DNA of 64,000 nucleotides from Hyunsoonleella flava (GCF_004310325.1 NZ_SIRT01000012.1:1-64000), one strand, 5' to 3'; positions 44,922 to 54,457 are shown, counted from the stretch's first letter. Numbers and translations are program-made. Notes: generated by a model not told the origin, from the letters alone.

Positions 44922-45773
44922 TTAAAATTTTAGTTTACCTAACATGCCTTTCCAGCGCAATTTCCGGATAAATTTGCCTTCATCTTCGGTAACTAAAAAT
45001 TCTAGTTTATTTTTTTTGGCTTCAAAATAACCACCCATGTAGTTTTTGAATAATCCAATTTTTTGTTTTTTAAGACTCAGTTTTACGGCTGAAATCAGAG
45101 AAATTAAGAAACCATAGCGCATCTTATACATAGCTTCACCTTGAAGATTTTTTGATGCGTTGTTATAACTAATACCGGTAGGTTTTAAATGTTTTACTTG
45201 TAATGTTTCGTCGGTTTTAATTTTCCAACCATAATACTGTGCTAATAATTCATCAACAGTATCCCAACCCATGGATGGTTTTAATTTTCCAATTTGCAGA
45301 AAACAGTCTTTTCTATAGGCCTTTAGAGCACCTCTAATATGGTCTTTCCTTGTTAAGTTCTCTAGCACCCATTTCCCATCCTTTTCTATGTAGCAGAACC
45401 CAGAAGCCATACCTAAAGTTTTATCTCCTTTGAAATGAAGATCTAATTGTTCTAGGTAATTATCAGGGAAAATTAGATCCGCATCAAATTTACAGATAAC
45501 ATCATATTCCTTATCTAAAACCTCATAACCTTTATAAAACGCATTGATGATTTTTGAACCAGGTAGGTGTTCATCTGAGGATTTTATATTGACAAGCGAA
45601 ATAAAACTGTGTTTTTGTGCATAACCATCAACAACAGACTCTGTTTTGTCTGTAGAATTATCATTAACTACGATAATTTGTTTAGGTTTTAAGGTTTGTT
45701 GCGACAATGAATATAGCGTAAGACCTATAGAATCTGCTTCATTGTGTGCGGGTATGACGATGTAGAAATTCAA
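44922..45773 (-). CDS. Family 2 glycosyltransferase
   Basis: A 283-residue GT-A fold enzyme with the opening IVIPAHNEADSIGLTL, VVNDNSTDKTESVVDGY, the DxD-like KFDADLIFPDNYL, and the acceptor region KPSMGWDTVDELLAQYYGWK. It starts with TTG at 45773: the conserved strand begins at residue 3, so no later start is possible. The gene lies 3 nt after the methyltransferase, in one operon with a KAS III gene. The sugar and acceptor are unknown. Confidence 0.87.
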   Translation of the reverse strand: MNFYIVIPAHNEADSIGLTLYSLSQQTLKPKQIIVVNDNSTDKTESVVDGYAQKHSFISLVNIKSSDEHLPGSKIINAFYKGYEVLDKEYDVICKFDADLIFPDNYLEQLDLHFKGDKTLGMASGFCYIEKDGKWVLENLTRKDHIRGALKAYRKDCFLQIGKLKPSMGWDTVDELLAQYYGWKIKTDETLQVKHLKPTGISYNNASKNLQGEAMYKMRYGFLISLISAVKLSLKKQKIGLFKNYMGGYFEAKKNKLEFLVTEDEGKFIRKLRWKGMLGKLKF

Positions 45774-45776
45774 AGT

Positions 45777-46298
45777 TTAAACTTTTTCAGCGTAAACAAT
45801 ATAATACCTTGGCGTGAACCACCTTAGAATAGGACGAATACCAATCTTTTTTGTTGGATTGGTCCATTTTTCGCTGTCAATAATTTTCCATCCAGTTTTT
45901 TCTAACAGCCAATCAAATTGCCAATCTTCAAATTCATGGTAATGTCTGTCTAACATGTCTGTTTTGCTTCTGTAAGCAGAAGAAAACCAAAGTTTAAGAG
46001 GAACACTTGCAACCAATTTATCGGCCTTTATGGTTTTTAAAACAGTAAATGGTGATAGTAAGTGCTCAAAAATTTCGAAAGCAGTAACAACTTCAGCTTT
46101 AGATTTTTCAATGTTAGAAGTATCTATATCTAAATCCTCACCTTTTGTGTTTTCAACAGAATATCCATGTTGTTCCATTATTTCAGAAAAGGGGTTTACA
46201 ACGCCTAAATCTAAAATAGTTTCAGATGTTGAAACATGCTTCTGCAAAAATTCTATGGTATGCTTGAAACGCTTGCTGGGATAGGTGTGTTCGTACAT
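45777..46298 (-). CDS. SAM-dependent methyltransferase, small class I
   Basis: A 173-residue protein. ETILDLGVVNPFSEI at about 26 resembles SAM-binding motif I in degenerate form (no GxG), EDLDIDTS fits the acidic loop, and AEVVTAFEIFEHLLSPF is motif IV. It ends shortly after the methyltransferase core. The central gene of the KAS III/methyltransferase/glycosyltransferase operon, 2 nt after the first. Target unknown; the weak motif I makes the enzyme call somewhat less certain. Confidence 0.75.
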   Translation of the reverse strand: MYEHTYPSKRFKHTIEFLQKHVSTSETILDLGVVNPFSEIMEQHGYSVENTKGEDLDIDTSNIEKSKAEVVTAFEIFEHLLSPFTVLKTIKADKLVASVPLKLWFSSAYRSKTDMLDRHYHEFEDWQFDWLLEKTGWKIIDSEKWTNPTKKIGIRPILRWFTPRYYIVYAEKV

Positions 46299-46300
46299 TA

Positions 46301-47359
46301 TTAGTATTGATAAACAATAGCATTAATATGCATTCCAGCACCAACACTGGCAAAAATAACTACATCACCTTTGTTCAACTCATGGGGTGCCAATTGTTTG
46401 TTTTTTACCAAATCAAAGAGTGTTGGAACTGTTGCGACAGAACTATTTCCTAACTTTTGAATGCTCATTGGCATTACATGCTCTGGAATTTCTGTTCTAT
46501 AAAGTCTGTAAAAACGTTTCAAGATGGCTTCGTCCATTTTTTCATTGGCCTGATGGATGAAAATTTTCTTAACATCTTTAATGTCAACGCCACTGTTATC
46601 CAAACAGGTTTTCATAGCTTTTGGTACGTTCATTAAAGCGAATTCGTAGATTTTTCTACCATCCATTTTAATATAGCGCGTGTCCTTATCCAGTTCGGGA
46701 TTATTGGAGTTTCCAAAGAATAAAAAATAGGCCTCATCATAGGTGAAACTTGCGGTTTCATGTGCAAGTATACCACCTTCTTCATCGGTTTCCTCAACAA
46801 TTGTAGCACCAGCACCATCAGAAAAAATCATGGCATCCCTATCGTGTTTGTCAACTACACGTGATAAGGTTTCTGTGCCTATAACTAAACACCGTTTTGC
46901 CATTCCAGCTTTTATAAATGCTTTGGCTTGTATAACACCTTCCACCCAGCCTGGGCAGCCAAATAACAAATCGTAAGCCACACATTTTGGGTTTTTAATA
47001 CGCAAGCTATGCTTAATGCGAGAAGCTAAGGAAGGGAGCATATCACTTTGAATAGTGTTATGTTTTACGTCTCCAAAATTATGGGCAACTATAATATAGT
47101 CAATAGTTTCTGGGTCGATATTGGCATCTTCAATAGCTTTTTCAGCTGCAAACGAACCTAAATCAGAAGAGTCTAAATGGTCTTTAGCATAACGACGTTC
47201 AGAGATACCGGTTATAGATTTGAATTTTTCAACAATTACTTCATTAGGAGCATTAATTTGAGAGCCATCGGTGTTTAAAAACTCGTGATTATGGAAACTT
47301 TCGTTTTTCTCAACATTAGAAGGAATATAGCTTCCTGTACCAGTGATTTTAATATTCAT
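46301..47359 (-). CDS. Beta-ketoacyl-ACP synthase III family protein
   Basis: A 352-residue thiolase-fold enzyme. The catalytic triad is visible: Cys in LLFGCPGWVEGV, His in IFIHQANEKMDEA and Asn in KLGNSSVATVPTL. DAMIFSDGAGATIVE and the end FASVGAGMHINAIVYQY are family features. FabH of housekeeping type is usually ~330 residues and sits with fab/acc genes; this copy is with a methyltransferase and a glycosyltransferase, so a specialised lipid or polyketide-like starter condensation is more likely. It heads the operon. Confidence 0.88.
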   Translation of the reverse strand: MNIKITGTGSYIPSNVEKNESFHNHEFLNTDGSQINAPNEVIVEKFKSITGISERRYAKDHLDSSDLGSFAAEKAIEDANIDPETIDYIIVAHNFGDVKHNTIQSDMLPSLASRIKHSLRIKNPKCVAYDLLFGCPGWVEGVIQAKAFIKAGMAKRCLVIGTETLSRVVDKHDRDAMIFSDGAGATIVEETDEEGGILAHETASFTYDEAYFLFFGNSNNPELDKDTRYIKMDGRKIYEFALMNVPKAMKTCLDNSGVDIKDVKKIFIHQANEKMDEAILKRFYRLYRTEIPEHVMPMSIQKLGNSSVATVPTLFDLVKNKQLAPHELNKGDVVIFASVGAGMHINAIVYQY

Positions 47360-47462
47360 AGAAAGAAAAATTACTTTTAATTATTCAACCAAAAGCAATA
47401 TAGTTTGTTTTACAATAGTTGCGATTTATTTCTGAAATAATTTACGATGTTCAAATAACATT

Positions 47463-50312
47463 TTAAGCTTCAATAAAGTCTTCAATTGGTGCACAGGTAC
47501 AAATCAAATTCCTATCGCCATAGGCATCGTCAACACGTCTTACAGATGGCCAAAATTTGTTTGAGCGTATATATCCTAGAGGAAAAGCGGCCTTTTCTCT
47601 AGTATACGGAAAGTACCATTCGTCAGAAGTTACCATGTCTTGAGTATGTGGTGCATTTTTTAGTACATTATTAGGTTCATCAACAGAAACAGCATCTATT
47701 TCATTCTTAATAGATATCATGGCATCGCAGAAACGGTCCATTTCTTCTTTGCTTTCACTTTCTGTTGGCTCAATCATCATAGTTCCTGCAACAGGAAAAG
47801 ACACAGTTGGGGCATGGAAACCATAATCCATTAAACGTTTCGCAATATCGGTAACCTCAATTCCCTTTTCTTTAAAAGGGCGACAATCTATTATCATTTC
47901 ATGAGCTGCTCTACCGCGTTCGCCAGAATACAAGGTATTGTAATACCCATCTAACCTGTGCTTGATATAATTAGCATTTAAAATAGCAATTTTGGTAGAT
48001 TCGGTTAAGCCAGATGCTCCAAGCATTTTAATATATCCGTACGAAATTAAGCAAGCCAAAGCGGATCCATATGGTGCAGCCGAAATAGCGGTTATGGCAT
48101 CTTTTCCTCCTGTTTTAATTACAGGGTTTCCTGGTAAAAAAGGTGCCAGTTGTTTTGCAACACAAATAGGGCCAACACCAGGGCCGCCACCGCCATGTGG
48201 AATAGCAAATGTTTTATGAAGGTTTAAATGACACACATCTGCACCGATATTCCCTGGGTTTGTTAAACCTACTTGGGCATTCATATTTGCACCGTCCATA
48301 TATACTTGTCCGCCATTATCATGAACAATTTGTGTGATTTTTTTAATAGCCGATTCATAAACACCGTGAGTAGAAGGATAGGTTACCATCAAAGCTGCTA
48401 AATTCGCTTTGTGAAGTTCTGCCTTTTCACGTAAATCTTCAACATCTATATTACCTTCTTCTGTGGACTTAGTAACTACCACTTTCATGCCTGCCATTAC
48501 TGCACTAGCTGGATTTGTGCCATGAGCGGAAGATGGGATTAAACATATATTTCTATGATGGTCTCCGCGAGATTCATGATATGCCTTTATGACCATAAGT
48601 CCAGCAAATTCACCTTGAGCCCCAGAATTTGGTTGTAATGATGTAGCGGCAAAACCAGTAATTTCTGTGAGCTGATCTTCTAATGCTTTTAAAACCTCTA
48701 AATAGCCTTTGGCCTGTTTTAATGGTACAAAAGGATGAATGTTTGCCCATTTAAAGATGCTCAGAGGTAACATTTCAGAAGCTGCATTTAGTTTCATGGT
48801 GCAAGAGCCTAAGGATATCATAGAATGATTCAACGCTAAATCTTTACGTTCTAAAGACTTAATATAACGCATCAATTCTGTTTCTGAGTGATATGTATTA
48901 AATACATCCAGAGTTAAAAATTCTGATGTTCTAGCTAACGATGCATCGATATTGTTGGCTGGTGAAACCTCCAAAATCTCTATAGTTTCCTTTTGGGCTG
49001 CTTCAGCAAAAATTGAAATTAGGTAGTTAATATCCCTAATGGAAGTTGTTTCGTTGATAGAAATTGTAACGGTTTCTTTATCAGGGTACCAAAGATTCAC
49101 CTTTTTATCTGAAGCTACTTTCTTAATTTTCTTTGAATTTGTTTTGATTTGAAGCGTATCAAAAAAGGAAGTATTGGTTTGGTTGTAGCCCAATGATTGA
49201 AGAACTTGAGCAACTTTTGATGCTTTATTATGTATCTGGTTCGCAATAAAACTTAAACCTCTAGGGCCATGGTATACAACATACATGCTTGCCATTACAG
49301 CAAGCAATACCTGTGCTGTACAGATATTTGAGGTTGCTCTATCCCTTTTAATGTGCTGCTCGCGAGTTTGCAATGCCATTCGTAAAGCACGATTGCCATC
49401 AGTATCTTTGGTAACGCCTATAATACGACCAGGAATATCACGCTTATATGCTTTTTTAGTAGCAAAATAAGCAGAATGAGGGCCTCCGTACCCCATCGGG
49501 ATACCAAAACGTTGCGTTGTCCCTACAACAACATCAGTTCCAAATTTTCCAGGAGCTTCTAGCTTTACCAAACTTAAAATATCGGCTGCAACGGCAACTT
49601 TTATTTCAGCTTCATTTGCTTTTTCTATAAAGGATTTTATATCGGTAATTTGCCCATGCTTTCCAGGATATTGGAGTATAGCCCCGAAAAAATCTGAAGA
49701 AAAACTAAAGTCCTCTTCTTTGCCAATAACCAACTCTATACCAATAGGCGTAGATCTAGTTTGTAACAAGGATAAGGTTTGAGGCAAAATGTTTTCAGAC
49801 ACAAAAAACTTGTTTATGCCCGCTTTCTTCTGGGGTCTGCTTCTAACCGAAAATAAAAGACTCATGGCTTCTGCTGCTGCAGTACTTTCATCAAGAAGAG
49901 AGGCGTTTGCAATCTCCATGCCCGTTAGGTCCGTTACCATAGTTTGAAAGTTTAACAGCGCTTCCAATCTGCCCTGGGCAATTTCGGCTTGATAGGGTGT
50001 GTAAGCTGTATACCATCCTGGGTTTTCTAAAATGTTTCTTTGGATTACCGCTGGCATTACCGTTGGATGGTAGCCTAAACCAATATATGTTTTTCGTGCT
50101 TTGTTCTTTTTAGATAACTCATGGATATGTAATAAATAGTCATATTCAGACATTGGCTCATCCAGATTTAGGTCTGTTTTAAGACGAATATCATCGGGAA
50201 TAGTTTCAGAGATTAATTCATCTAAAGCGTTTAAACCTAAGGCTTCTAACATTAGTTTTTGATCTTCTTCTCGAGGACCTATATGGCGCAAAGCGAAAGC
50301 ATTTGTGTTCAT
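47463..50312 (-). CDS. gcvP: Glycine dehydrogenase (decarboxylating), P-protein
   Basis: A 949-residue single-chain pyridoxal-phosphate enzyme of the glycine cleavage system, decarboxylating glycine and loading the aminomethyl group on lipoyl-H protein. The N-terminal half starts FALRHIGPREEDQKLML; the C-terminal half holds the PLP Lys in CHLNLHKTFAIPHGGGGPGVGP, SAHGTNPASAVMAGM and PNSGAQGEFAGL. The frame opens with TTG three codons earlier, but ATG at 50312 is the natural start. Other gcv genes are not adjacent. Confidence 0.95.
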   Translation of the reverse strand: MNTNAFALRHIGPREEDQKLMLEALGLNALDELISETIPDDIRLKTDLNLDEPMSEYDYLLHIHELSKKNKARKTYIGLGYHPTVMPAVIQRNILENPGWYTAYTPYQAEIAQGRLEALLNFQTMVTDLTGMEIANASLLDESTAAAEAMSLLFSVRSRPQKKAGINKFFVSENILPQTLSLLQTRSTPIGIELVIGKEEDFSFSSDFFGAILQYPGKHGQITDIKSFIEKANEAEIKVAVAADILSLVKLEAPGKFGTDVVVGTTQRFGIPMGYGGPHSAYFATKKAYKRDIPGRIIGVTKDTDGNRALRMALQTREQHIKRDRATSNICTAQVLLAVMASMYVVYHGPRGLSFIANQIHNKASKVAQVLQSLGYNQTNTSFFDTLQIKTNSKKIKKVASDKKVNLWYPDKETVTISINETTSIRDINYLISIFAEAAQKETIEILEVSPANNIDASLARTSEFLTLDVFNTYHSETELMRYIKSLERKDLALNHSMISLGSCTMKLNAASEMLPLSIFKWANIHPFVPLKQAKGYLEVLKALEDQLTEITGFAATSLQPNSGAQGEFAGLMVIKAYHESRGDHHRNICLIPSSAHGTNPASAVMAGMKVVVTKSTEEGNIDVEDLREKAELHKANLAALMVTYPSTHGVYESAIKKITQIVHDNGGQVYMDGANMNAQVGLTNPGNIGADVCHLNLHKTFAIPHGGGGPGVGPICVAKQLAPFLPGNPVIKTGGKDAITAISAAPYGSALACLISYGYIKMLGASGLTESTKIAILNANYIKHRLDGYYNTLYSGERGRAAHEMIIDCRPFKEKGIEVTDIAKRLMDYGFHAPTVSFPVAGTMMIEPTESESKEEMDRFCDAMISIKNEIDAVSVDEPNNVLKNAPHTQDMVTSDEWYFPYTREKAAFPLGYIRSNKFWPSVRRVDDAYGDRNLICTCAPIEDFIEA

Positions 50313-50339
50313 TTCAAGCAAAATTTATTACATAATTTG

Positions 50340-50347
50340 CAAAATTA
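50340..50347 (-). promoter_or_regulatory. -7 element before gcvP
   Basis: On the minus strand TAATTTTG matches TAnnTTTG and lies 27 nt before the ATG. A -33 TTTG is not evident. The same 121-bp gap also has to serve the divergent UbiA-like gene. Confidence 0.45.
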
Positions 50348-50433
50348 GTGAATATTAGAAAGCTTTTATTGAAGAAAAGGGAAAGTTTTTAACCATCTGG
50401 TGCAATTATTAACACATTGTCTATTTTTACAGA

Positions 50434-51267
50434 ATGAGCGTCTTAAAACAACTCTTCAATTTTTACATCAATAGCAGTATACATGTGGCACTGGCTGTAT
50501 ATGCGCTTACGTATTTAACTCTTGTTGAGTTTGGTATTTCATATGATAAGCCGGTGTTGTATTTTGTGTTTTACGCTACAATTACCGGTTATAATTTTGT
50601 GAAGTATTTTGGACTCGCAAAATTTCATCATCGAAGTTTAGCAACTTGGTTAAAAGCTATTCAAATATTTTCTTTGGTATGTTTTGTTTTAATGTGCTGT
50701 TACGGTTTGCAACTGCCAACCAAGATTTTAATGTACATATTAGTTTTTGGACTGATTACCTTCTTTTATGCGGTTCCATTTTTACCAAAACGAATTTTTG
50801 TAGATAAGCAGCATAACTTGAGGAGTATAGGCGGTTTAAAGGTGTATGTTATAGCCTTAGTATGGTGTGGCGTTACGGTTTTTTTACCCATTTTAAGCAA
50901 TGGCCTGTCAATAAACGATGACGTGCTAATAACTGCCTTTCAGAGGTTCATTTTTGTAATAGTTTTAATGTTGCCGTTTGAAATTAGGGATTTAAAATTT
51001 GATAGCTTGAAGCTTTCCACGATCCCTCAGAAAATTGGAGTAAAGAACACCAAGTATATTGGAATAGCTTTGGCTTTGATGATGTTTTTATTGGAGTTTT
51101 TAAAGGATGAAATAACTGATAAAAGTATCTTTTCCCTTTTTATAACCTTAGTAATTACAGCAGTTTTAGTACTGTTTTCTAAAATAGAACAAGATAAATA
51201 TTACAGTGCGTTTTGGGTTGAAGGCGTACCAATATTATGGCTCCTGTTTAGGTTGTTTCTTAGTTAG
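50434..51267 (+). CDS. UbiA-superfamily-like integral membrane protein
   Basis: A 277-residue protein with about eight or nine hydrophobic helices. EIRDLKFDSLKLSTIPQKIG near 183-202 fits the second Asp-rich motif (DxxxD followed by TxPxxxG) of UbiA prenyltransferases, and the helix pattern agrees. The first motif (NDxxDxxxD) is reduced to TGYNFVKYFGLAKFHHRS, with no Asp pair. It may be a divergent or non-catalytic member. Its last 8 bp overlap the 3' end of the convergent zinc-finger-like gene. Confidence 0.6.
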   Translation: MSVLKQLFNFYINSSIHVALAVYALTYLTLVEFGISYDKPVLYFVFYATITGYNFVKYFGLAKFHHRSLATWLKAIQIFSLVCFVLMCCYGLQLPTKILMYILVFGLITFFYAVPFLPKRIFVDKQHNLRSIGGLKVYVIALVWCGVTVFLPILSNGLSINDDVLITAFQRFIFVIVLMLPFEIRDLKFDSLKLSTIPQKIGVKNTKYIGIALALMMFLLEFLKDEITDKSIFSLFITLVITAVLVLFSKIEQDKYYSAFWVEGVPILWLLFRLFLS

Positions 51268-51520
51268 AAACTTCGTTCAATACTCTATCAAACTCTTTTT
51301 TCATTTCAGCTTTAGTAGAGGTATCCAAGCACTCAACATCAGCTTTTTTTATGGTTTTTGTAAGCTTGCTATTGTTTGCAGTGTACTTTCTGCAAGCTCT
51401 ACAATATATTAAATGGATGTTTAGTTTAATTTTTTCCCATAGCGTTGCATCATTATACTGTGTTTTGTCACAGGTATGATTTGCTTCGTCACAAGGCATT
51501 AAAATTTTAAACTTACTCAT
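51260..51520 (-). CDS. Small Cys-rich protein, probable anti-sigma partner
   Basis: An 86-residue protein with no membrane segment, starting at ATG 51520 (MSKFKILMPCDEANHTCDK); a TTG four codons earlier is less likely. HLIYCRACRKYTANNSKL resembles the HxxxCxxC zinc motif of anti-sigma factors, and MPCDEANHTCDKTQYNDATLWEK is the usual opening of this flavobacterial group. It lies 2 nt downstream of an ECF sigma gene, which supports an anti-sigma or sigma-modulating role. This is inference; the protein itself is poorly characterised. Confidence 0.65.
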   Translation of the reverse strand: MSKFKILMPCDEANHTCDKTQYNDATLWEKIKLNIHLIYCRACRKYTANNSKLTKTIKKADVECLDTSTKAEMKKEFDRVLNEVSN

Positions 51521-51522
51521 AA

Positions 51523-52074
51523 CTAAAACCAATTTGTTTTAAGGCAATCCGCCATGGCAGTTCTCGCTCTATGGATAATTACCCAAAGGTTAGACGCAGT
51601 TATACCTAGTTCATTACAAATAACTTCAGTTTCATAATTTAAAATGGTTTTCATTTTAAAAACATCGGCTTGCTTCTGGGGCAACTTGCCTAAGCAATTG
51701 TGTATGGCGTCTCCCAACTCATTATTTTGCAAGGTGTCTTCCGCAGTTTTGTCAAACGGATCTGCAACACGTTCCTCTAGCCAATCGCCTTCACTTTCAG
51801 CATCATTATAATTAATTCTAACTTCGGCCTTACCTTTATTAGAGTTAATTTTACGATAATGGTCAATTATTTTTCGCTTTAAAATAGAGATAAGCCACGT
51901 ACGCTCGCTCGCTTCTCCCTTAAAGTTTTTCATAGACTTTAACCCAGCCAAAAAAGTTTCCTGTACCAAATCTTGCGCAATCTCACGATCACTTACACGT
52001 GTTATAGTGTAGTTAAAAAGGTAGTCAGAATAAAGGTCAATCCACTTATTAGGATCAATTTTATGATCGGGCAT
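51523..52074 (-). CDS. ECF-type RNA polymerase sigma factor
   Basis: A 183-residue sigma-70 family factor. Region 2 is WIDLYSDYLFNYTITRVSDREIAQDLVQETFLAGLKSMKNFKGEASERTWLISILKRKIIDHYRK and region 4 is LGKLPQKQADVFKMKTILNYETEVICNELGITASNLWVIIHRARTAMADCL. A 50-residue acidic linker joins them. It is followed 2 nt later by the probable zinc-type partner. The stimulus and regulon are unknown. Confidence 0.93.
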   Translation of the reverse strand: MPDHKIDPNKWIDLYSDYLFNYTITRVSDREIAQDLVQETFLAGLKSMKNFKGEASERTWLISILKRKIIDHYRKINSNKGKAEVRINYNDAESEGDWLEERVADPFDKTAEDTLQNNELGDAIHNCLGKLPQKQADVFKMKTILNYETEVICNELGITASNLWVIIHRARTAMADCLKTNWF

Positions 52075-52176
52075 TCGTATAGCTCTTTTTTTGGAAACTC
52101 AAAAATAAGCTAAAATTTTGATTTATATAAATGTAAACGAAATGGTTGCCTTATTTTTTAGTTATAAACGTTGTGG

Positions 52177-52695
52177 CTAACACTTTTTACTGTAGACCAC
52201 ATGATTCCATTTAACATTATGTGCGATTAGTAGTTTTTCGTATTCATATAATTTTGTCATTCCAATTTTTTCTGCAATCCTTTGAGAAGCAATATTCTTT
52301 ATATAAGTATGAATGAAGATTTCATCTAATCTTAAATTTTTGAATCCAAATTCAAGGCATGCTTTTGCAGATTCGGTGGCATATCCATTATTCCAGAAAT
52401 TTTTGTTTATATGATAACCAATTTCTGGGACTATCTTCCCATTAATATTTTGTAGACTAATCCCACATTGACCGATAAACTGATTGTTTTTCTTAAGTAA
52501 AACAGCCCAAAGGCCAAAGCCATTTTCTCTATAACTATTCATGTTTTTTTCAATCCATTTTGTTACACCAGAAATGTCATAGGTAGAAGGATAATAACTC
52601 ATTGTATCCTTATCATTCAATATTTGAAATAATGAAGATATATCTTCAATTTTTAACTCTCTAAGTATTAACCGCTGTGTTTCAAATATTTTCAT
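52177..52695 (-). CDS. GNAT-family N-acetyltransferase (RimJ/RimL-like)
   Basis: A 172-residue acetyl-CoA-dependent acyltransferase. ETQRLILRELKIEDISSLFQIL, QCGISLQNINGKIVPEIGYHINKNFWNNGYATESAKACLEFGF and NIASQRIAEKIGM are the GNAT motifs, with the acetyl-CoA loop in NNGYATE. The substrate is unknown. Stands alone in a minus-strand run, with no obvious partner. Confidence 0.9.
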   Translation of the reverse strand: MKIFETQRLILRELKIEDISSLFQILNDKDTMSYYPSTYDISGVTKWIEKNMNSYRENGFGLWAVLLKKNNQFIGQCGISLQNINGKIVPEIGYHINKNFWNNGYATESAKACLEFGFKNLRLDEIFIHTYIKNIASQRIAEKIGMTKLYEYEKLLIAHNVKWNHVVYSKKC

Positions 52696-52846
52696 TGAAT
52701 TATGAAGAAATGTTTACCAATGTAGATATATTGCCTGGTTTTAATAAACTATACCGGCTGCTAAACGAATTTCGCTAATTTTTCTGATAAATTCAAGAGT
52801 TAAAGTATGAAAGAAAACTAAAATCTCGGCCTTCGTTAAGCGCTGG
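52696..52846. other. 151-bp gap with no recognisable feature
   Basis: AT-rich DNA between the GNAT gene and the 3' end of the GbsR/MarR-regulated operon. I see no convincing terminator, promoter or small ORF. Confidence 0.5.
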
Positions 52847-53539
52847 TCAAATCTTTTTTTTGCTCTTAACACAAATCTTGGAACCAGTAGCAAGAATTAC
52901 AGATTCAGGTTTTGATTGGTTAAGGAATTTAAAATCACTTTCATAAGTGTTTTCGAAGTCCATATGAATTTCAAAACGTTTTACTTTTAACTGTTGCCAT
53001 CGCAGGTGTTCTACTTCATACTCAAAGGTTGTATTACCATGTTTTGTGTATCCAAAATAGTGTTCAGTAATAAATTCTTCAATGGAGTTTTTGGGAATAG
53101 GTGATAGGTTTTTTTCTGTTTGTACAGCAATCGATTGCCAAGTGTCGTTTATCAGCCATTGGTATTCAAAGTTTTTTGTTTTTTCTCCATACGTCCAACG
53201 ATGTTGCATTTCAAGCGTTTGGTAATGCTCCTTGTAAATGGAGTTGGCAATAAAGGTTATAAGCGGTTTAGGCACAATCTCTTTAATAAAAACTACACCC
53301 CTTTTGTTATTTCTTTTTACATAGAATCGAAGGTTAACTTCTTCAAAATTAACATGATTAAAAAGTTTTAAACCTAGAACTTTAGTGTCCTGAAACATAA
53401 AACCTACCAAGCTTACATAGCATTTACCATTATAGAAATCTAATACAGTGCCTTTTGGAAGATAAGGTAGCAATAGCTCTTGAGGTATTTCATAATTTAT
53501 AAGAATCAGGTTTTTCCAATATGCTCTTAGAAATGTCAT
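52847..53539 (-). CDS. DUF2071 (YqjF-like) protein
   Basis: A 230-residue protein of the YqjF/DUF2071 family, whose fold resembles acetoacetate decarboxylase. It begins MTFLRAYWKNLILINYEIPQELLLPYLPKGTVLDFYNGKCYVSLVGFMFQDTKVLG, the family pattern (W...L...Y.V....L...LP....D...G..YVSLV.F), and ends with an ATGSKICVKSKKK tail. No function is established. It is the last gene of a five-gene minus-strand run and begins 5 nt after the upstream TIGR01777-type gene. Confidence 0.78.
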   Translation of the reverse strand: MTFLRAYWKNLILINYEIPQELLLPYLPKGTVLDFYNGKCYVSLVGFMFQDTKVLGLKLFNHVNFEEVNLRFYVKRNNKRGVVFIKEIVPKPLITFIANSIYKEHYQTLEMQHRWTYGEKTKNFEYQWLINDTWQSIAVQTEKNLSPIPKNSIEEFITEHYFGYTKHGNTTFEYEVEHLRWQQLKVKRFEIHMDFENTYESDFKFLNQSKPESVILATGSKICVKSKKKI

Positions 53540-53544
53540 TCTGC

Positions 53545-54447
53545 TTAGTTTTTAATGAGGTTAAGTAATGCATTTTCAATATTTGTATATTTAAAATTGA
53601 ATCCATTTTCTAATAGTTTTTTTGGAATTACATTTCTGCTTTTGAGAATAAGTTCTGTTTCTGTACCTATTATTTTTGCGCCTATTTCTAATAGCAGCTT
53701 AGAATGATTTATTCCAAACGGAATACCGAGAGCTCTTCTTAATGCTTGCATTAAGTTTGTGTTACTTGTTGGTTTTGGTACACATAGATTGAATATACCC
53801 GATAGTTGTTTATTCTCTATTAGAAAGTCTACTGAGCGTGCAAAATCTAATTCATGAATCCAACTTACTTTTTGGTTTCCACTTCCTTGATAACCACCAA
53901 GTCCAAACCTTGTTAGATTTTTTAAAGGAATTAGTGCACCACCTTTTTTTCCAAGTACAATTGAGGTTCTTAAAATAATTTTCCTTGTTTTGGGGTTTGG
54001 TATTGAGTTAAACGTGTTTTCCCATGCTTTTGCAATGTTCATTGAAAAATCATCACCAACTTCACTATTTTTTTCACACATTTCTTTATCAAGGGAATGC
54101 CTGTAAATAGTTGCAGTTGATGAGTTAATCCAAACTTTGGGTGGGTTATCACATAAATTAATAGCCAAACCAAGTAAATGCGTAGCGTCTATTCGAGAAT
54201 CATAAATTAGTTTTTTGTTTTCTTTGGTATATCTGCAATCTACAGACTTCCCAGTAAGATTTATAAGCACGTCAATTTTTTCAAGTGCTCTTGTCCAAGT
54301 TCCAATATCTTTAGCATTCCAAAAAATATGATTTTCTTTTTTAGGATTTCTGGTCAATATTTTAACTGTAAATTCTTTCTTTGAGAAATAGTCTTCAAGG
54401 ATTTTTCCCAAAAACCCTGTTCCTCCTGCAATTAGTATCGTCTTCAT
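53545..54447 (-). CDS. TIGR01777-family NAD(P)-binding epimerase-like protein
   Basis: A 300-residue extended SDR-like protein (YfcH/SulA-like). The Rossmann motif IAGGTGFLGKILEDYF opens it; DVLINLTGKSVDCRYT, WINSSTATIY and LRTSIVLGKKGGALIPLKNL are characteristic, and the C-terminal DUF1731-type tail (LLEIGAKIIGTETELILKSRNVIPKKLLENGFNFKYTNIENALLNL) is present. Substrate unknown. Genes for this family and DUF2071 adjoin in this operon. Confidence 0.87.
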   Translation of the reverse strand: MKTILIAGGTGFLGKILEDYFSKKEFTVKILTRNPKKENHIFWNAKDIGTWTRALEKIDVLINLTGKSVDCRYTKENKKLIYDSRIDATHLLGLAINLCDNPPKVWINSSTATIYRHSLDKEMCEKNSEVGDDFSMNIAKAWENTFNSIPNPKTRKIILRTSIVLGKKGGALIPLKNLTRFGLGGYQGSGNQKVSWIHELDFARSVDFLIENKQLSGIFNLCVPKPTSNTNLMQALRRALGIPFGINHSKLLLEIGAKIIGTETELILKSRNVIPKKLLENGFNFKYTNIENALLNLIKN

Positions 54448-54457
54448 ATGTATTCAA

